Assembly (NCBI RefSeq): GCF_025837095.1 | Contig: NZ_CP107551.1 | Location: forward strand, 2,536,668-2,600,667 | Length of the DNA stretch: 64,000 nucleotides | DNA from: Rhodococcus sp. Z13 | GTDB taxonomy: Bacteria; Actinomycetota; Actinomycetes; Mycobacteriales; Mycobacteriaceae | Direction of reading: 5' to 3' | Shown: piece by piece, positions 56,284-64,000 of the stretch | Layout of the letters: each line of letters begins with the position of its first letter | Numbering within the stretch: position 1 is the first letter of the stretch | Notes under the pieces: model-generated | Told to the model about the DNA's origin: nothing | What the model saw: only the letters and a program-made list of their open reading frames with translations | Database searches by the model: none | Made by a program: the position numbers and the translations under genes

Positions 56284-57593
56284 TGTGCTGCTCCTTCGGT
56301 GCGTGCGGCCTCGGTGGTCTCGTCGTCGGGGAGGAGACCGAACCACTTGGCAGCGGTGTCGACGTCCTTGTCACCCCGGCCGGAGAGATTGACGAGGACG
56401 ATGGCGCCCTTGCCGAGTTCGGCGCCGAGCTTCACGGCGCCCGCGACGGCGTGTGCCGACTCGATGGCGGGGATGATCCCCTCGGTGCGACACAGCAGCG
56501 AGAAGGCCTCCATGGCCTCGCTGTCGGTGACCGCGCGGTACTCGGCGCGGCCGGTGTCGGCGAGCCAGGCGTGTTCCGGCCCGACGCCCGGATAGTCGAG
56601 GCCGGCGGAGATGGAGTGCGACTCGATGGTCTGGCCGTCCTCGTCCTGCAGCAGGTAGGAGAACGCGCCGTGCAGGGCGCCGTGGGTGCCGCCGCCGATG
56701 GTCGCGGCGTGGCGGCCGGTCTCCACACCGTCGCCGCCGGCCTCACAACCGACGAGCTTGACGGACACGTCGTCGATGAAGGGGTGGAAGATGCCGATGG
56801 CGTTGGATCCGCCACCGACGCAGGCGACGACCGCGTCGGGCAGTCGACCGGTGAGGGCCCGGATCTGGGCGCGCGCCTCGAGGCCGATGATGCGCTGGAA
56901 GTCACGGACCATCGCCGGGAAGGGGTGCGGTCCGGCGGCGGTGCCGAAGCAGTAGTAGGTGTTGTCGGCGTTGGTGACCCAGTCGCGCATCGCCTCGTTG
57001 ATGGCGTCCTTGAGGGTGCGCGAGCCGGTCTTGGCGGCGACGACCTCGGCGCCGAGCAGTCGCATGCGGGCGACGTTGAGGGCCTGGCGCTTCGTGTCGA
57101 CCTCGCCCATGTAGACGCGGCAGTCGAGACCGAGCAGCGCGCACGCGGTGGCGGTGGCGACGCCGTGCTGGCCGGCGCCGGTCTCGGCGATCACGCGGGT
57201 CTTGCCCATGCGCTTGGCGAGCAGCACCTGCCCCAGCACGTTGTTGATCTTGTGGGAGCCGGTGTGGTTGAGGTCCTCGCGCTTGAGGAAGATGCGGGCG
57301 CCGCCGGCGTGCTCGCTCAGGCGGGTGGCTTCGTAGACCGGGGAGGGGCGACCGGTGTAGTCACGCTGCAGACGGTCGAGTTCGGCGAGGAAGCCGGGGT
57401 CGACGCGCTCCTTCTCGTAGGCGGCGGTGACCTCCTCGATCACCGCCATGAGCGCCTCGGGCACATAGCGGCCACCGAAGACTCCGAAGTGCCCACGGGT
57501 GTCGGGTTCGTGCGCGGTCGGGGTGGCGAGGGCCTCGCTCATCGAGGGAAGCCCTCGCCCCTTGGCGGAAAGTGCGGAATCGTCTGCAGTCAC
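56280..57593 (-). CDS. trpB: Tryptophan synthase beta subunit
   Basis: A PLP enzyme that condenses indole and serine to tryptophan. The PLP lysine is in [18 protein letters not shown], the phosphate-binding loop is [13 protein letters not shown], and [18 protein letters not shown] is typical. GTG 57593 gives 437 residues and is favoured by CAGACT 6 nt upstream (57600-57605). An internal ATG at 57542 ([13 protein letters not shown]) matches where sequence conservation usually begins and is the alternative start. The gap to trpC (57594-57675) holds a 12-bp hairpin. Confidence 0.96.
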   Translation of the reverse strand: MTADDSALSAKGRGLPSMSEALATPTAHEPDTRGHFGVFGGRYVPEALMAVIEEVTAAYEKERVDPGFLAELDRLQRDYTGRPSPVYEATRLSEHAGGARIFLKREDLNHTGSHKINNVLGQVLLAKRMGKTRVIAETGAGQHGVATATACALLGLDCRVYMGEVDTKRQALNVARMRLLGAEVVAAKTGSRTLKDAINEAMRDWVTNADNTYYCFGTAAGPHPFPAMVRDFQRIIGLEARAQIRALTGRLPDAVVACVGGGSNAIGIFHPFIDDVSVKLVGCEAGGDGVETGRHAATIGGGTHGALHGAFSYLLQDEDGQTIESHSISAGLDYPGVGPEHAWLADTGRAEYRAVTDSEAMEAFSLLCRTEGIIPAIESAHAVAGAVKLGAELGKGAIVLVNLSGRGDKDVDTAAKWFGLLPDDETTEAARTEGAAQ

Positions 57594-57612
57594 TCTGTCA
57601 GTCTGCCGCACG

Positions 57613-57647
57613 GGGCGACGCGGATCACGCCCGGGTCCGCGTCGCCC
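57613..57647 (-). terminator. Hairpin between trpC and trpB with a competing stem
   Basis: GGGCGACGCGGA (57613-57624) pairs with TCCGCGTCGCCC (57636-57647), a 12-bp perfect stem with an 11-nt loop. In the minus direction an upstream ATCACG can instead pair with CGTGAT in the loop region, giving a competing structure. No T-run and no leader peptide are visible, so it is a terminator-like or attenuator-like element of unproven role. Confidence 0.5.
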
Positions 57648-57675
57648 GTGATGCCCGATCCACGGGGGGTGACGC

Positions 57676-58485
57676 TCAGCGAGCGGGCTTGGGGCACGAC
57701 GGATGCGTGCCCACCGTCACCAGCTCGGCGACGGCCTGGCGCGGATCGCCGCTGGTCACCAGACCCTCACCGACGAGCACGGCGTCGGCACCGGCGCCCG
57801 CGTAGGCGAGCAGGTCGGCCGGGCCGCGCACACCGGACTCGGCGATCTTGAGGACGTTGCTCGGCAGCCCGGGGGCGATGCGCGAGAAGGTGGTCTTGTC
57901 GACCTCGAGCGTCTTGAGGTTGCGGGCGTTGATGCCGATGACGGTCGCGCCGGCCTCGAGGGCGCGGTCGGCCTCCTCCTCGGTGTGAGCCTCGACGAGC
58001 GCCGTCATGCCGAGCGACTCGACCCGGTCGATCAGGGCGGTCAGCACGGTCTGCTCGAGGGCGGCCACGATGAGCAGCACGATGTCGGCGCCGTGGGCGC
58101 GGGCCTCGTGGATCTGGTAGGGACCCACGATGAAATCCTTGCGCAGCACCGGGATCCGCACGGCGCGGCGCACCGCGTCGAGGTCGGCGAGGCTGCCGTG
58201 GAAGCGGCGTTCCTCGGTGAGCACGCTGATCGCACGCGCTCCCCCGGCTTCGTAGGCCTTGGCGAGCTCGGCCGGATCCGGGATGTCGGCGAGCGCCCCC
58301 TTGGAGGGGCTGGCGCGCTTGACCTCGGCGATGACGGCGATGCCGGGCTCGCGCAGGGCGGCCTTGGCGTCGATCGGCGGGGGCGCACTCGCAGCTGCTG
58401 CCTTGACGGAGGCGAAGTCGACGGCCGCCTCACGGGCGGCGACATCGGCTCGTACTCCCTCGAGAATCGAGTCGAGAACTGTCAT
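57676..58485 (-). CDS. trpC: Indole-3-glycerol phosphate synthase
   Basis: A 269-residue TIM barrel enzyme that closes the indole ring. Conserved parts are [11 protein letters not shown] (catalytic Lys), [51 protein letters not shown] and AESGVRG. ATG 58485 follows an AGGACTCGAGCC leader. An inverted repeat lies 32-60 bp upstream. The protein is monofunctional, with no fused TrpF. Confidence 0.98.
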   Translation of the reverse strand: MTVLDSILEGVRADVAAREAAVDFASVKAAAASAPPPIDAKAALREPGIAVIAEVKRASPSKGALADIPDPAELAKAYEAGGARAISVLTEERRFHGSLADLDAVRRAVRIPVLRKDFIVGPYQIHEARAHGADIVLLIVAALEQTVLTALIDRVESLGMTALVEAHTEEEADRALEAGATVIGINARNLKTLEVDKTTFSRIAPGLPSNVLKIAESGVRGPADLLAYAGAGADAVLVGEGLVTSGDPRQAVAELVTVGTHPSCPKPAR

Positions 58486-58516
58486 CGTGGCTCGAGTCCT
58501 TTCCCACCCTGGCTCA

Positions 58517-58544
58517 AATCCGATGTGATTAACCTCATCGGATT
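58517..58544. promoter_or_regulatory. 9-bp inverted repeat upstream of trpC
   Basis: AATCCGATG (58517-58525) and CATCGGATT (58536-58544) are perfectly complementary with a 10-nt AT-rich spacer, in the 81-bp gap between the trp membrane protein gene and trpC. It could be an operator or part of a promoter region. Confidence 0.5.
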
Positions 58545-58566
58545 GATCCGAGCCTAGTGGTCGCGG

Positions 58567-59274
58567 TTACGAGGGTCGTCGCCGGGTACCCGATTCACCC
58601 GGCTCGCCCTCGTCGTCCCCGTTTTCCGCAGGATCGTGCGGGTCGACGGTGGGGTCCTCCCCCGCGTCGAGCGCATCCCACAGGACCCGCTCGGTGACGG
58701 GTTCGTCCGAGTCGTCGCGCCGTGTCGCGGCCTCGCGGCGGGCGGCAGGGGCGTCGTAGCGCGACGAGAGCCCGGCCTTCTCCCGCGGGGTCCGCCAGAC
58801 CGCGACGGCCGCCACGAGAGCGACCAGCGTCCCCAGCAACGCCAGCAGGGCGGGCGCGGCGGAGACGTCGACGGCGGTGACCTCCGCGCGGTCGGGCAGT
58901 TCGGCGATGCGCGCCACCGACTCGGGGTCCGCGCCGGAGGCCAGCAGCTGCACGGCGGGGATCCCGGCGGCCACCGCAACGGCGGCCACCGCGACCGCCA
59001 CGACCCGCAGCGCGATCCCCCGCACCGCGAAGACCGCCGCGACGGCAGCGAGCAGCGCGAGCGCGAGCGGCGTCAGGGCCGCGGCCCACTGCCCGCCGAC
59101 GAGGGCGAGTACGCGGTCGACGCCGAGGCCGTCGGAGGAGACGGCCTCGACCCAGGTCATGCGGCTCGATCCCCACAGCATCGCCGCGGCGACCACGAGC
59201 AGTCCCGCGGCCACGACGGTGGGCCGGCGACCCGCCCGGGCATCGCCGGGGACGGGCTGCGGTTCGGTGGTCAC
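58567..59274 (-). CDS. Trp-region membrane protein (Trp_oprn_chp family)
   Basis: A 235-residue protein found in actinobacterial trp operons between trpE and trpC. It has four membrane helices ([77 protein letters not shown]), with the family RMTWVEA segment after helix 1, and a charged C-terminal tail. GTG 59274 overlaps the trpE stop. The function is unknown; an accessory role in tryptophan synthesis or transport is inferred only from position. Confidence 0.9.
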   Translation of the reverse strand: MTTEPQPVPGDARAGRRPTVVAAGLLVVAAAMLWGSSRMTWVEAVSSDGLGVDRVLALVGGQWAAALTPLALALLAAVAAVFAVRGIALRVVAVAVAAVAVAAGIPAVQLLASGADPESVARIAELPDRAEVTAVDVSAAPALLALLGTLVALVAAVAVWRTPREKAGLSSRYDAPAARREAATRRDDSDEPVTERVLWDALDAGEDPTVDPHDPAENGDDEGEPGESGTRRRPS

Positions 59275-60857
59275 CGTGCGTCACCGCCGTAGTTGGACAA
59301 CGTCGACGCGGCGGCGACCGCCGCGAGCGCGGACATCGCCTTGTTGCGGGCCTCGGTGTCCTCGGCGTCCGGATCGGAGTCGGCGACGATGCCGGCGCCG
59401 GCCTGCACGTAGGCGACACCGCCCTTGATCAGGGCGGAGCGGATCGCGATGGCGGTGTCGGCGTCGCCGGCGAAGTCGAGATAGCCGACGATGCCGCCGT
59501 AGATCCCGCGCCGGGTGGGTTCGAGTTCCTCGATCAGTTCCATCGCGCGGACCTTGGGGGCACCCGAGAGGGTGCCGGCGGGGAAGCACGCGGTGACGGC
59601 GTCGAGGGCGTTCCTGCCCTCGGCCAGCCGGCCGGTGACCGTGGAGACGAGGTGCATGACGTGGCTGTACCGCTCGATGTGCCGGTAGTCGTGCACCTCG
59701 ACGGTGCCCGGGGTGCACACGCGGCCGAGGTCGTTGCGGCCGAGGTCGACGAGCATGAGGTGCTCGGCGTTCTCCTTCTCGTCGTTGACGAGGTCCTTCT
59801 CGAGCAGGAGGTCCTCCTCCTCGTCGGCGCCGCGCCACCGCGTCCCGGCGATCGGGTGGGTGGTGGCGACCCCGTCGGACACCGTCACGAGAGCCTCGGG
59901 GCTCGAGCCGACGATGGAGAACGCGGTCTCCCCGTCGGGGCCCGGGATGTGCAGCAGGTACATGTAGGGGCTCGGGTTGGAGGCGCGCAGCATCCGGTAG
60001 ACGTCGATCGGCTCGGCGGGGCAGTCGATCTCGAAACGCTGCGAGAGCACCACCTGGAAGGCCTCGCCCGCCTCGATGTCGCCGATGAGCTTGCGGACGT
60101 CGGTGCAGAAGGACTCGGTGGTGCGCTGACGGCGGTAGGCGGGCTCGGGCCGGGAGAACGTGGCGACCGTGGCGGGGGCCGGGGCCGCCAGGGCGGCGGT
60201 CATCCGGTCGAGCCGGGCGACGGCGTCGTCGTAGGCCTCGTCGACGCGCTCGTCGGAGCCGTCCCAGTTCACCGCGTTGGCGATGAGCCAGATGGTGCCC
60301 TCGTGGTGGTCGACGGCCGCGATGTCGGTTGTCAGGAGCATGACCAGTTCGGGGATCTGCAGGTCGTCCTCGGCGATCACCGGCAGCTTCTCGAGGTGCC
60401 GGACGATGTCGTAGCCGAGATAGCCGACCATGCCGCTGGTGAGCGGCGGCAGGCCGTGGATGCGGTCGGTGTGCAGCAGGTCCAGGGTCTCGCGCAGGAC
60501 GTCGACGGGGTTGCCGCCGGTGGGGGCACCCGCCGGGACGGTGCCGTACCAGGCGGCCTCACCGTCGACGACGGTCAGCGCCGCGGGGCTGCCGGCGCCC
60601 ACGAACGACCAGCGCGACCACGAGCGGCCGTTCTCGGCCGATTCGAGCAGGAAGGTGCCGGGCCGGTTCGCCCCGAGCTTGCGGTAGGCCGACAGCGGGG
60701 TCTCGGCGTCGGCGAGCACCTTGCGGGTCACGGGGACCACGCGGTGCTCGGCGGCCAGCTGCCGGAACTGCTCGCGGGTGGTGGTCGTATCGGACCAACC
60801 ACCACCGGGGGTCGGGTCGGTGGTGGCTGCGGGAATGGTGGTGGGCTCGCCGGACAT
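59271..60857 (-). CDS. trpE: Anthranilate synthase component I
   Basis: A 528-residue chorismate-utilising enzyme that commits chorismate to tryptophan. The N-terminal region has the feedback site [18 protein letters not shown]. The C-terminal chorismate-binding domain has [47 protein letters not shown] and [17 protein letters not shown] 60857 is one of several closely spaced starts (60869, 60866, 60863). Only 45 bp separate it from the DOPA-dioxygenase-like gene upstream, with no Trp-rich leader peptide, so its normal upstream region may have been replaced. Confidence 0.97.
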   Translation of the reverse strand: MSGEPTTIPAATTDPTPGGGWSDTTTTREQFRQLAAEHRVVPVTRKVLADAETPLSAYRKLGANRPGTFLLESAENGRSWSRWSFVGAGSPAALTVVDGEAAWYGTVPAGAPTGGNPVDVLRETLDLLHTDRIHGLPPLTSGMVGYLGYDIVRHLEKLPVIAEDDLQIPELVMLLTTDIAAVDHHEGTIWLIANAVNWDGSDERVDEAYDDAVARLDRMTAALAAPAPATVATFSRPEPAYRRQRTTESFCTDVRKLIGDIEAGEAFQVVLSQRFEIDCPAEPIDVYRMLRASNPSPYMYLLHIPGPDGETAFSIVGSSPEALVTVSDGVATTHPIAGTRWRGADEEEDLLLEKDLVNDEKENAEHLMLVDLGRNDLGRVCTPGTVEVHDYRHIERYSHVMHLVSTVTGRLAEGRNALDAVTACFPAGTLSGAPKVRAMELIEELEPTRRGIYGGIVGYLDFAGDADTAIAIRSALIKGGVAYVQAGAGIVADSDPDAEDTEARNKAMSALAAVAAASTLSNYGGDAR

Positions 60858-60902
60858 GCGCACCATCATCCCAGGGACGGCGCCGGACGGTGCACGGGGC
60901 GG

Positions 60903-61679
60903 TCAGGCGACCTGGAAGGACCGTTTGGCCAGGCCCATCCAGAAGCCGTCGACGACCTGATCGATGCCGCGTCCGGGCTCGTCGGCGGCACCGAGGGTGA
61001 CGAACAGCGGCGCGAAGTGCTCGACGGTGGGGTGCGCGTAGGGCATGCCGGGGGCGCGGTGCCGGAAGTCGAGCAGGGCGTCGACGTCGCCGCGCGCGAG
61101 CTGTTCGGCGGTCCAGTGGTCGAACTCGGCGGACCAGCCGGGCGCGGGCGCCTCGGGACGCGGGTCGCGCAGGAACGGCAGCCCGTGGGTGGTGAAACCG
61201 GAGCCGATGACGAGCACGCCCTGCTCGCGCAGCGGACGCAGGCGACGGCCCAGGTGCAGCAGACGTTCCGGGTCCAGGCTCGGCAGGGAGATCTGCAGGA
61301 CGGGAATGTCGGCGTCGGGATACATCACGGTCAGGGGCACGTAGGCGCCGTGGTCGAGTCCGCGATGGGGCTGCTGCACGACGCGTTCGTCGTCGGGCAT
61401 CAGCGCGGCGACCTGCCGGGCGAGATCGGGCGCGCCGGGGCTCGGGTAGGTCACCTCGTAGAAGCGGCGCGGGAACCCGCCGAAGTCGTAGACGAGCGGG
61501 GTGCCGGTGGTGGTGGAGCCGATGGTCAGCGGCGCGGATTCCCAGTGCGCGGAGACCACGAGGATCGCGGTGGGCCGCGGCAGGTCGGCCGCCCAGCGCT
61601 GCAGCTGCGACACCCACAGCTCGCTGTCGACGAGGGGCGGCGCGCCGTGGCTGAGGAACAGGGCGGGTACGGTACTCAA
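60903..61679 (-). CDS. 4,5-DOPA-extradiol-dioxygenase-like protein (LigB/YgiD family)
   Basis: A 258-residue class III extradiol dioxygenase-like enzyme. Zn/Fe-site residues are in FLSHGAPPL, VVSAHWES, GLDHGAYVPL and FTTHGLPF, and the C-terminal HPTVEHFAPLFVTLGAAD is typical. Such enzymes open catechol-type rings. TTG 61679 is chosen because AGGGAG lies upstream. It is divergent from a MarR gene across a 14-bp palindrome, so it is probably regulated by that MarR. It lies directly upstream of trpE. Confidence 0.9.
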   Translation of the reverse strand: MSTVPALFLSHGAPPLVDSELWVSQLQRWAADLPRPTAILVVSAHWESAPLTIGSTTTGTPLVYDFGGFPRRFYEVTYPSPGAPDLARQVAALMPDDERVVQQPHRGLDHGAYVPLTVMYPDADIPVLQISLPSLDPERLLHLGRRLRPLREQGVLVIGSGFTTHGLPFLRDPRPEAPAPGWSAEFDHWTAEQLARGDVDALLDFRHRAPGMPYAHPTVEHFAPLFVTLGAADEPGRGIDQVVDGFWMGLAKRSFQVA

Positions 61680-61692
61680 TGTGACTCCCTAG

Positions 61693-61706
61693 GTTGAAGC
61701 TTCAAC
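61693..61706. promoter_or_regulatory. 14-bp perfect palindrome, probable MarR operator
   Basis: GTTGAAGCTTCAAC is a perfect palindrome 13 bp upstream of the dioxygenase-like gene and 67 bp upstream of the MarR gene. It is followed by the AT-rich TATAATAGG, a likely -10 region. TTGAAGCTTCAA-type sites are common for MarR proteins. Confidence 0.75.
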
Positions 61707-61772
61707 TATAATAGGCCACAATCCCGGAGCCATCCATTCCATTCCCCGGCACGGACCCGAGCGAGGACCAGC

Positions 61773-62258
61773 ATGAGCAACGACGACCCGCGGTGGCTCG
61801 ATCCGATCCAGCAGACGGCCTGGCGTTCACTGGTCTCCGTCGTCACCCGGTTGCCCGCCGCCCTGGACACCCAGATGCAGCACGATTCGGACATGACGCA
61901 CTTCGAGTACTTCGTGCTCGCGTTGCTGTCGGAGGCACCCGAGCGCCGGGTGCAGCTCAGCGCGCTGGCGGCGGAGGCCAACGCGTCGCTGTCCCGGCTG
62001 TCGCACGTGGTCACCCGGCTGGGCCGGCGCGGCTGGGTGGAGCGGGAGCCGATCCCCGGCAGCCGCGGCTCGTACGCGGTGCTCACCGACGCCGGCTACG
62101 CGAAGGTCGTCGAGACCGCCCCGAGCCACGTCGAGGCGGTGCGGCGCCTGGTCTTCGACGGCCTCGACGACGAGCAGGTCCGGGAACTGGCCCGGCTCGG
62201 GGCGGCGCTGGTCGAGCAGATGGACAAGGCCATCGCGGGTGGGATCGGGCGGGCCTGA
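61773..62258 (+). CDS. MarR family transcriptional regulator
   Basis: A 161-residue winged-helix regulator: EYFVLALLSEAPERRVQLSALAAEANASLSRLSHVVTRL (in pieces; helix-turn-helix), then the wing GWVEREPIPGSRGSYAVLTDAG and C-terminal dimer helices. ATG 61773 is the first good start. It is divergent from the dioxygenase-like gene. The stop TGA lies in a 27-bp unit that is repeated in tandem downstream. Confidence 0.9.
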   Translation: MSNDDPRWLDPIQQTAWRSLVSVVTRLPAALDTQMQHDSDMTHFEYFVLALLSEAPERRVQLSALAAEANASLSRLSHVVTRLGRRGWVEREPIPGSRGSYAVLTDAGYAKVVETAPSHVEAVRRLVFDGLDDEQVRELARLGAALVEQMDKAIAGGIGRA

Positions 62259-62315
62259 GACACCGCCGGGATCGGGCGGGCCTGAGACACCGCCGGGACC
62301 GGGCGGGCCTGAGAC
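62241..62315. repeat. 27-bp tandem repeat across the marR stop codon
   Basis: Units 62241-62267 and 62268-62294, then a partial third unit 62295-62315. The first unit includes the last codons and TGA of the MarR gene (62256-62258). Each junction can form a CCGCC/GGCGG stem. The array ends 4 bp before the convergent tautomerase stop. Confidence 0.88.
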
Positions 62316-62318
62316 GGC

Positions 62319-62498
62319 TCAGCCGAGGGGTGTGCCGCCCACACCCCAGTTCTCGCGGGGCACCTCGGTGATCGTCACCCACACCGACGACGGGTTCTTG
62401 CCGGCCGCTTCGGCGTAGGCGGCGGTCACGGCGGCGATGACGTTCGCCTTCTGTTCGTCGGTCAGGCCGGGCGTCTGGCTGATCTGGATGAGTGGCAT
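62319..62498 (-). CDS. 4-oxalocrotonate tautomerase family protein
   Basis: A 59-residue tautomerase subunit. The catalytic N-terminal proline is Pro2 (MPLIQISQTPGLTDEQKANV), and the remaining core is TEVPRENWGVGG. Such enzymes form small oligomers and convert enol to keto acids in aromatic degradation, fitting the nearby extradiol dioxygenase-like gene. ATG 62498 lies only 10 bp from the end of an inserted IS element, which separates the gene from its natural ribosome site and promoter. Expression is therefore doubtful. Confidence 0.9.
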   Translation of the reverse strand: MPLIQISQTPGLTDEQKANVIAAVTAAYAEAAGKNPSSVWVTITEVPRENWGVGGTPLG

Positions 62499-62507
62499 GC
62501 AGGCATT

Positions 62508-63449
62508 GAGGTTTTCTCACCAGAGAGTCACCGACGACAGCAAAGACATCCGAACGGTGTGGCGTGAAAAGAGGACGTGGGGTCCTGCCTGGTAGGGATT
62601 GTTTCGAGCAAGAAGCAACCCGGAGCAGGACCCCACGTGATTACCTATCGTGCCACGCTCGACGTGCCCGAGCACACCCTGACCTTCGTCGCCCGTATCC
62701 TCGCTGCCCACCGCCGCAGGACCGATCGCCGGCCGTGGCAGCGGGCCGCGACCGTCTACGTCCAGGCTCTGATGGTGCTGCGGTGGTTCCGCGACGGCAC
62801 CGACGTCGCCACCCTGGCGCGCGATGCCCGCATCTCGCAGGCCACCGCCTACCGGTATCTCCACGAAGGTATCGACGTGATCGCTGCGCACGCCCCGGAC
62901 CTGCACGACGTGCTCGAACGTGGGATCGAGTCCGGCTGGGAGCATGTCTGTCTCGACGGCACCCTCATCGCCTCGACTCGCTGCCGGGAGCGTTCCGAGT
63001 CCGGGCACGACGTGTGGTACTCGGGTAAACATCGCCGCCACGGCGGCAACGTCCAGGTCCTGACCGATCCGACCGGCTACCCGATCTGGGTGTCCGAGGT
63101 TGCCCCCGGTTCGGTGCACGACCTCACCGCTGCTCGTCGGGGCGGGATCCTCGGCGCCCTCTACCACGCTGCCGCCGGCGGGATGCCCACCCTCGCCGAC
63201 AAGGGGTACACCGGTGCCGGGATCGGCGTCCACGTCCCGACGAAAGGCCGTGATCTCGATATCGGCACTCGTTGCCGCAACACGCTGCTGTCTGCGATGC
63301 GTGCTCCGGCCGAACGCGCGAACGCGCTGCTGAAGACCCGGTGGAAGGCGCTGCAGCGAATCAGTCTATGTCCGTGGAGGATCGGCTCGATCGCTGCTGC
63401 GGCTCTCGTTCTTCTTCACCTGCAAGCACCGGCCTGGTGAGAAAACCTC
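62508..63449 (+). mobile_element. Complete IS5-family (ISL2-group-like) insertion sequence
   Basis: A 942-bp element bounded by perfect 16-bp terminal inverted repeats, GAGGTTTTCTCACCAG at 62508-62523 and its complement CTGGTGAGAAAACCTC at 63434-63449. It is flanked by a 3-bp direct repeat ATT (62505-62507 and 63450-63452), which fits the A-N-T target duplication of the ISL2 group. It carries one intact DDE transposase gene and looks recently active. Confidence 0.93.
62637..63440 (+). CDS. IS5-family DDE transposase
   Basis: A 267-residue transposase with an N-terminal helix-turn-helix (VATLARDARISQATAYRYL) and a DDE_Tnp_4-like catalytic domain: D107 in VCLDGTLI, D188 in LADKGYTG and E226 in APAERANALL. 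GTG 62637 (VITYRATLDVPEH) is the family-type start and has GGAGCAGGA upstream. The stop lies inside the right inverted repeat. No frameshift or truncation is visible. Confidence 0.94.
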   Translation: MITYRATLDVPEHTLTFVARILAAHRRRTDRRPWQRAATVYVQALMVLRWFRDGTDVATLARDARISQATAYRYLHEGIDVIAAHAPDLHDVLERGIESGWEHVCLDGTLIASTRCRERSESGHDVWYSGKHRRHGGNVQVLTDPTGYPIWVSEVAPGSVHDLTAARRGGILGALYHAAAGGMPTLADKGYTGAGIGVHVPTKGRDLDIGTRCRNTLLSAMRAPAERANALLKTRWKALQRISLCPWRIGSIAAAALVLLHLQAPAW

Positions 63450-63469
63450 ATTGTCGCAGCCGTCACGGC

Positions 63470-63498
63470 GCGCTCCGCACCTCGGTACTGCGGAGCGC
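63470..63498 (-). terminator. Hairpin after hisI
   Basis: GCGCTCCGCA (63470-63479) pairs perfectly with TGCGGAGCGC (63489-63498) around a 9-nt loop, 15 bp downstream of the hisI stop. No T-run follows. Confidence 0.6.
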
Positions 63499-63512
63499 CG
63501 GGCGTGTGGGGG

Positions 63513-63875
63513 CTATTCGGCGATCGGCTGTGCTTCGAGCAGCACGTCGGTGTCGAAGCAGGTGTGGGTGCCGGTGTGGCAGGCCGCCCCCACCTGGTCG
63601 ACGACCAGCAGCACGGTGTCGCCGTCGCAGTCCAGCCGCACCTCGTGGACGTGCTGGGTGTGGCCGGACGTCTCGCCCTTGACCCAGTACTGCTGCCGGG
63701 ACCGCGAGAAGTAGGTGGCCTTGCGGGTGGCGAGGGTGCGGGCGAGGGCCTCGTCGTCCATCCAGGCCATCATCAGCACCGCCCCGGTGGAGCGTTCCTG
63801 GACGACGGCGGCGAACAGGCCGTCGGCGTTGCGCTTGAGCCGCGCAGCGATCGCGGGATCGAGGATGTCGCTCAT
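63513..63875 (-). CDS. hisI: Phosphoribosyl-AMP cyclohydrolase
   Basis: A 120-residue histidine-pathway enzyme that opens the adenine ring of PR-AMP. Conserved parts are [58 protein letters not shown] and [10 protein letters not shown] with the metal-binding cysteines. It is monofunctional, with no HisE domain. ATG 63875 overlaps the hisF stop in ATGA. Confidence 0.98.
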   Translation of the reverse strand: MSDILDPAIAARLKRNADGLFAAVVQERSTGAVLMMAWMDDEALARTLATRKATYFSRSRQQYWVKGETSGHTQHVHEVRLDCDGDTVLLVVDQVGAACHTGTHTCFDTDVLLEAQPIAE

Positions 63876-64000
63876 CGGACCGTGATCCCTTCTGCGCGCA
63901 TGGCGTCCTTGACCTGCGCGATGGTGAGTTCCCGGAAGTGGAAGACGCTGGCGGCGAGCACCGCGTCGGCGCCGGCGTGCACGGCGGGCGCGAAGTGCTC
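63872..64000 (-). CDS. hisF: Imidazole glycerol phosphate synthase subunit HisF, C-terminal end
   Basis: The visible 42 C-terminal residues ([20 protein letters not shown], then [18 protein letters not shown]) match the last beta-alpha units of the HisF barrel. The 5' part lies beyond the window. It is translationally coupled to hisI. Confidence 0.95.
   Translation of the reverse strand, partial: EHFAPAVHAGADAVLAASVFHFRELTIAQVKDAMRAEGITVR

Noticed and set aside
62508-63449. Prophage or integrative element around the IS
   Set aside because: Only one transposase is present; there is no integrase, phage gene or attachment-site pair in the region.

Overview
The window is high-GC (about 70%) actinobacterial chromosome. 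Gene content and order (pdtaR-polA-rpsA-coaE; hisF-hisI ... trpE-trpC-trpB-trpA-lgt-TM2-pyk-tesB; a nuoA-N operon beside a receiver-like gene), a WS/DGAT acyltransferase, a BacA/Rv1819c-type transporter and frequent leaderless GTG starts point to the Mycobacteriales, most likely Rhodococcus or a close Nocardiaceae relative. This assignment comes from gene recognition, not from a database search.

Layout. 1-9.4 kb: partial coaE, a frameshifted lipoprotein gene, a BBE-like FAD oxidase, a large SARP/AfsR-type AAA regulator, a 71-aa protein, rpsA and a methyltransferase. 9.4-13.8 kb: a polar amino-acid ABC importer, an isocitrate/isopropylmalate-dehydrogenase-family enzyme and a 2H phosphoesterase. 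13.9-19.4 kb: thioredoxin, polA, the ANTAR regulator pdtaR, a tRNA with a CAA anticodon, a membrane protein and a LexA-like autoprotease. 19.4-29.9 kb (accessory): a secreted serine hydrolase, a degenerate FtsK-like protein, an SRPBCC protein, a class II amidotransferase, a K+ channel-like protein, a MarR-MFS efflux pair with two clear operators, a BacA-like ABC exporter-fold transporter, WS/DGAT and a crotonase. 30.0-45.7 kb: complex I, all on the minus strand, with nuoE and nuoF joined in one reading frame. 46.0-51.0 kb: a pseudo-receiver protein, a small membrane protein, and a likely sulfur unit (25-codon polycysteine leader, 2-oxoglutarate/Fe(II) oxygenase, metQ-metN-metI, terminator). 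51.0-60.9 kb: tesB, pyk, TM2 protein, lgt, trpA, trpB, trpC, trp-region membrane protein, trpE. 60.9-63.45 kb: an island between trpE and hisI (DOPA-dioxygenase-like gene, MarR, a 4-oxalocrotonate tautomerase and a complete IS5-family element). The window ends in hisI and the 3' end of hisF.

How the genes work together. Most of the window is housekeeping: complex I, tryptophan synthesis, end of glycolysis, DNA polymerase I, ribosomal protein S1 and lipoprotein maturation. Two divergent MarR systems have readable palindromic operators. The most interesting candidate system is the minus-strand unit 46,973-50,868, where a short leader ORF ending in three consecutive TGT cysteine codons precedes an isopenicillin-N-synthase-like oxygenase and a methionine-type ABC importer. 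This suggests cysteine-responsive attenuation of an organosulfur uptake and oxidation pathway.

Two features recur across the window. Short tandem duplications sit at the 3' ends of five genes, four of them including the stop codon. Several genes have a -10-like hexamer ending 6-7 nt before the start codon, as expected for leaderless transcripts. Reading was by eye; no alignments or folding calculations were run.
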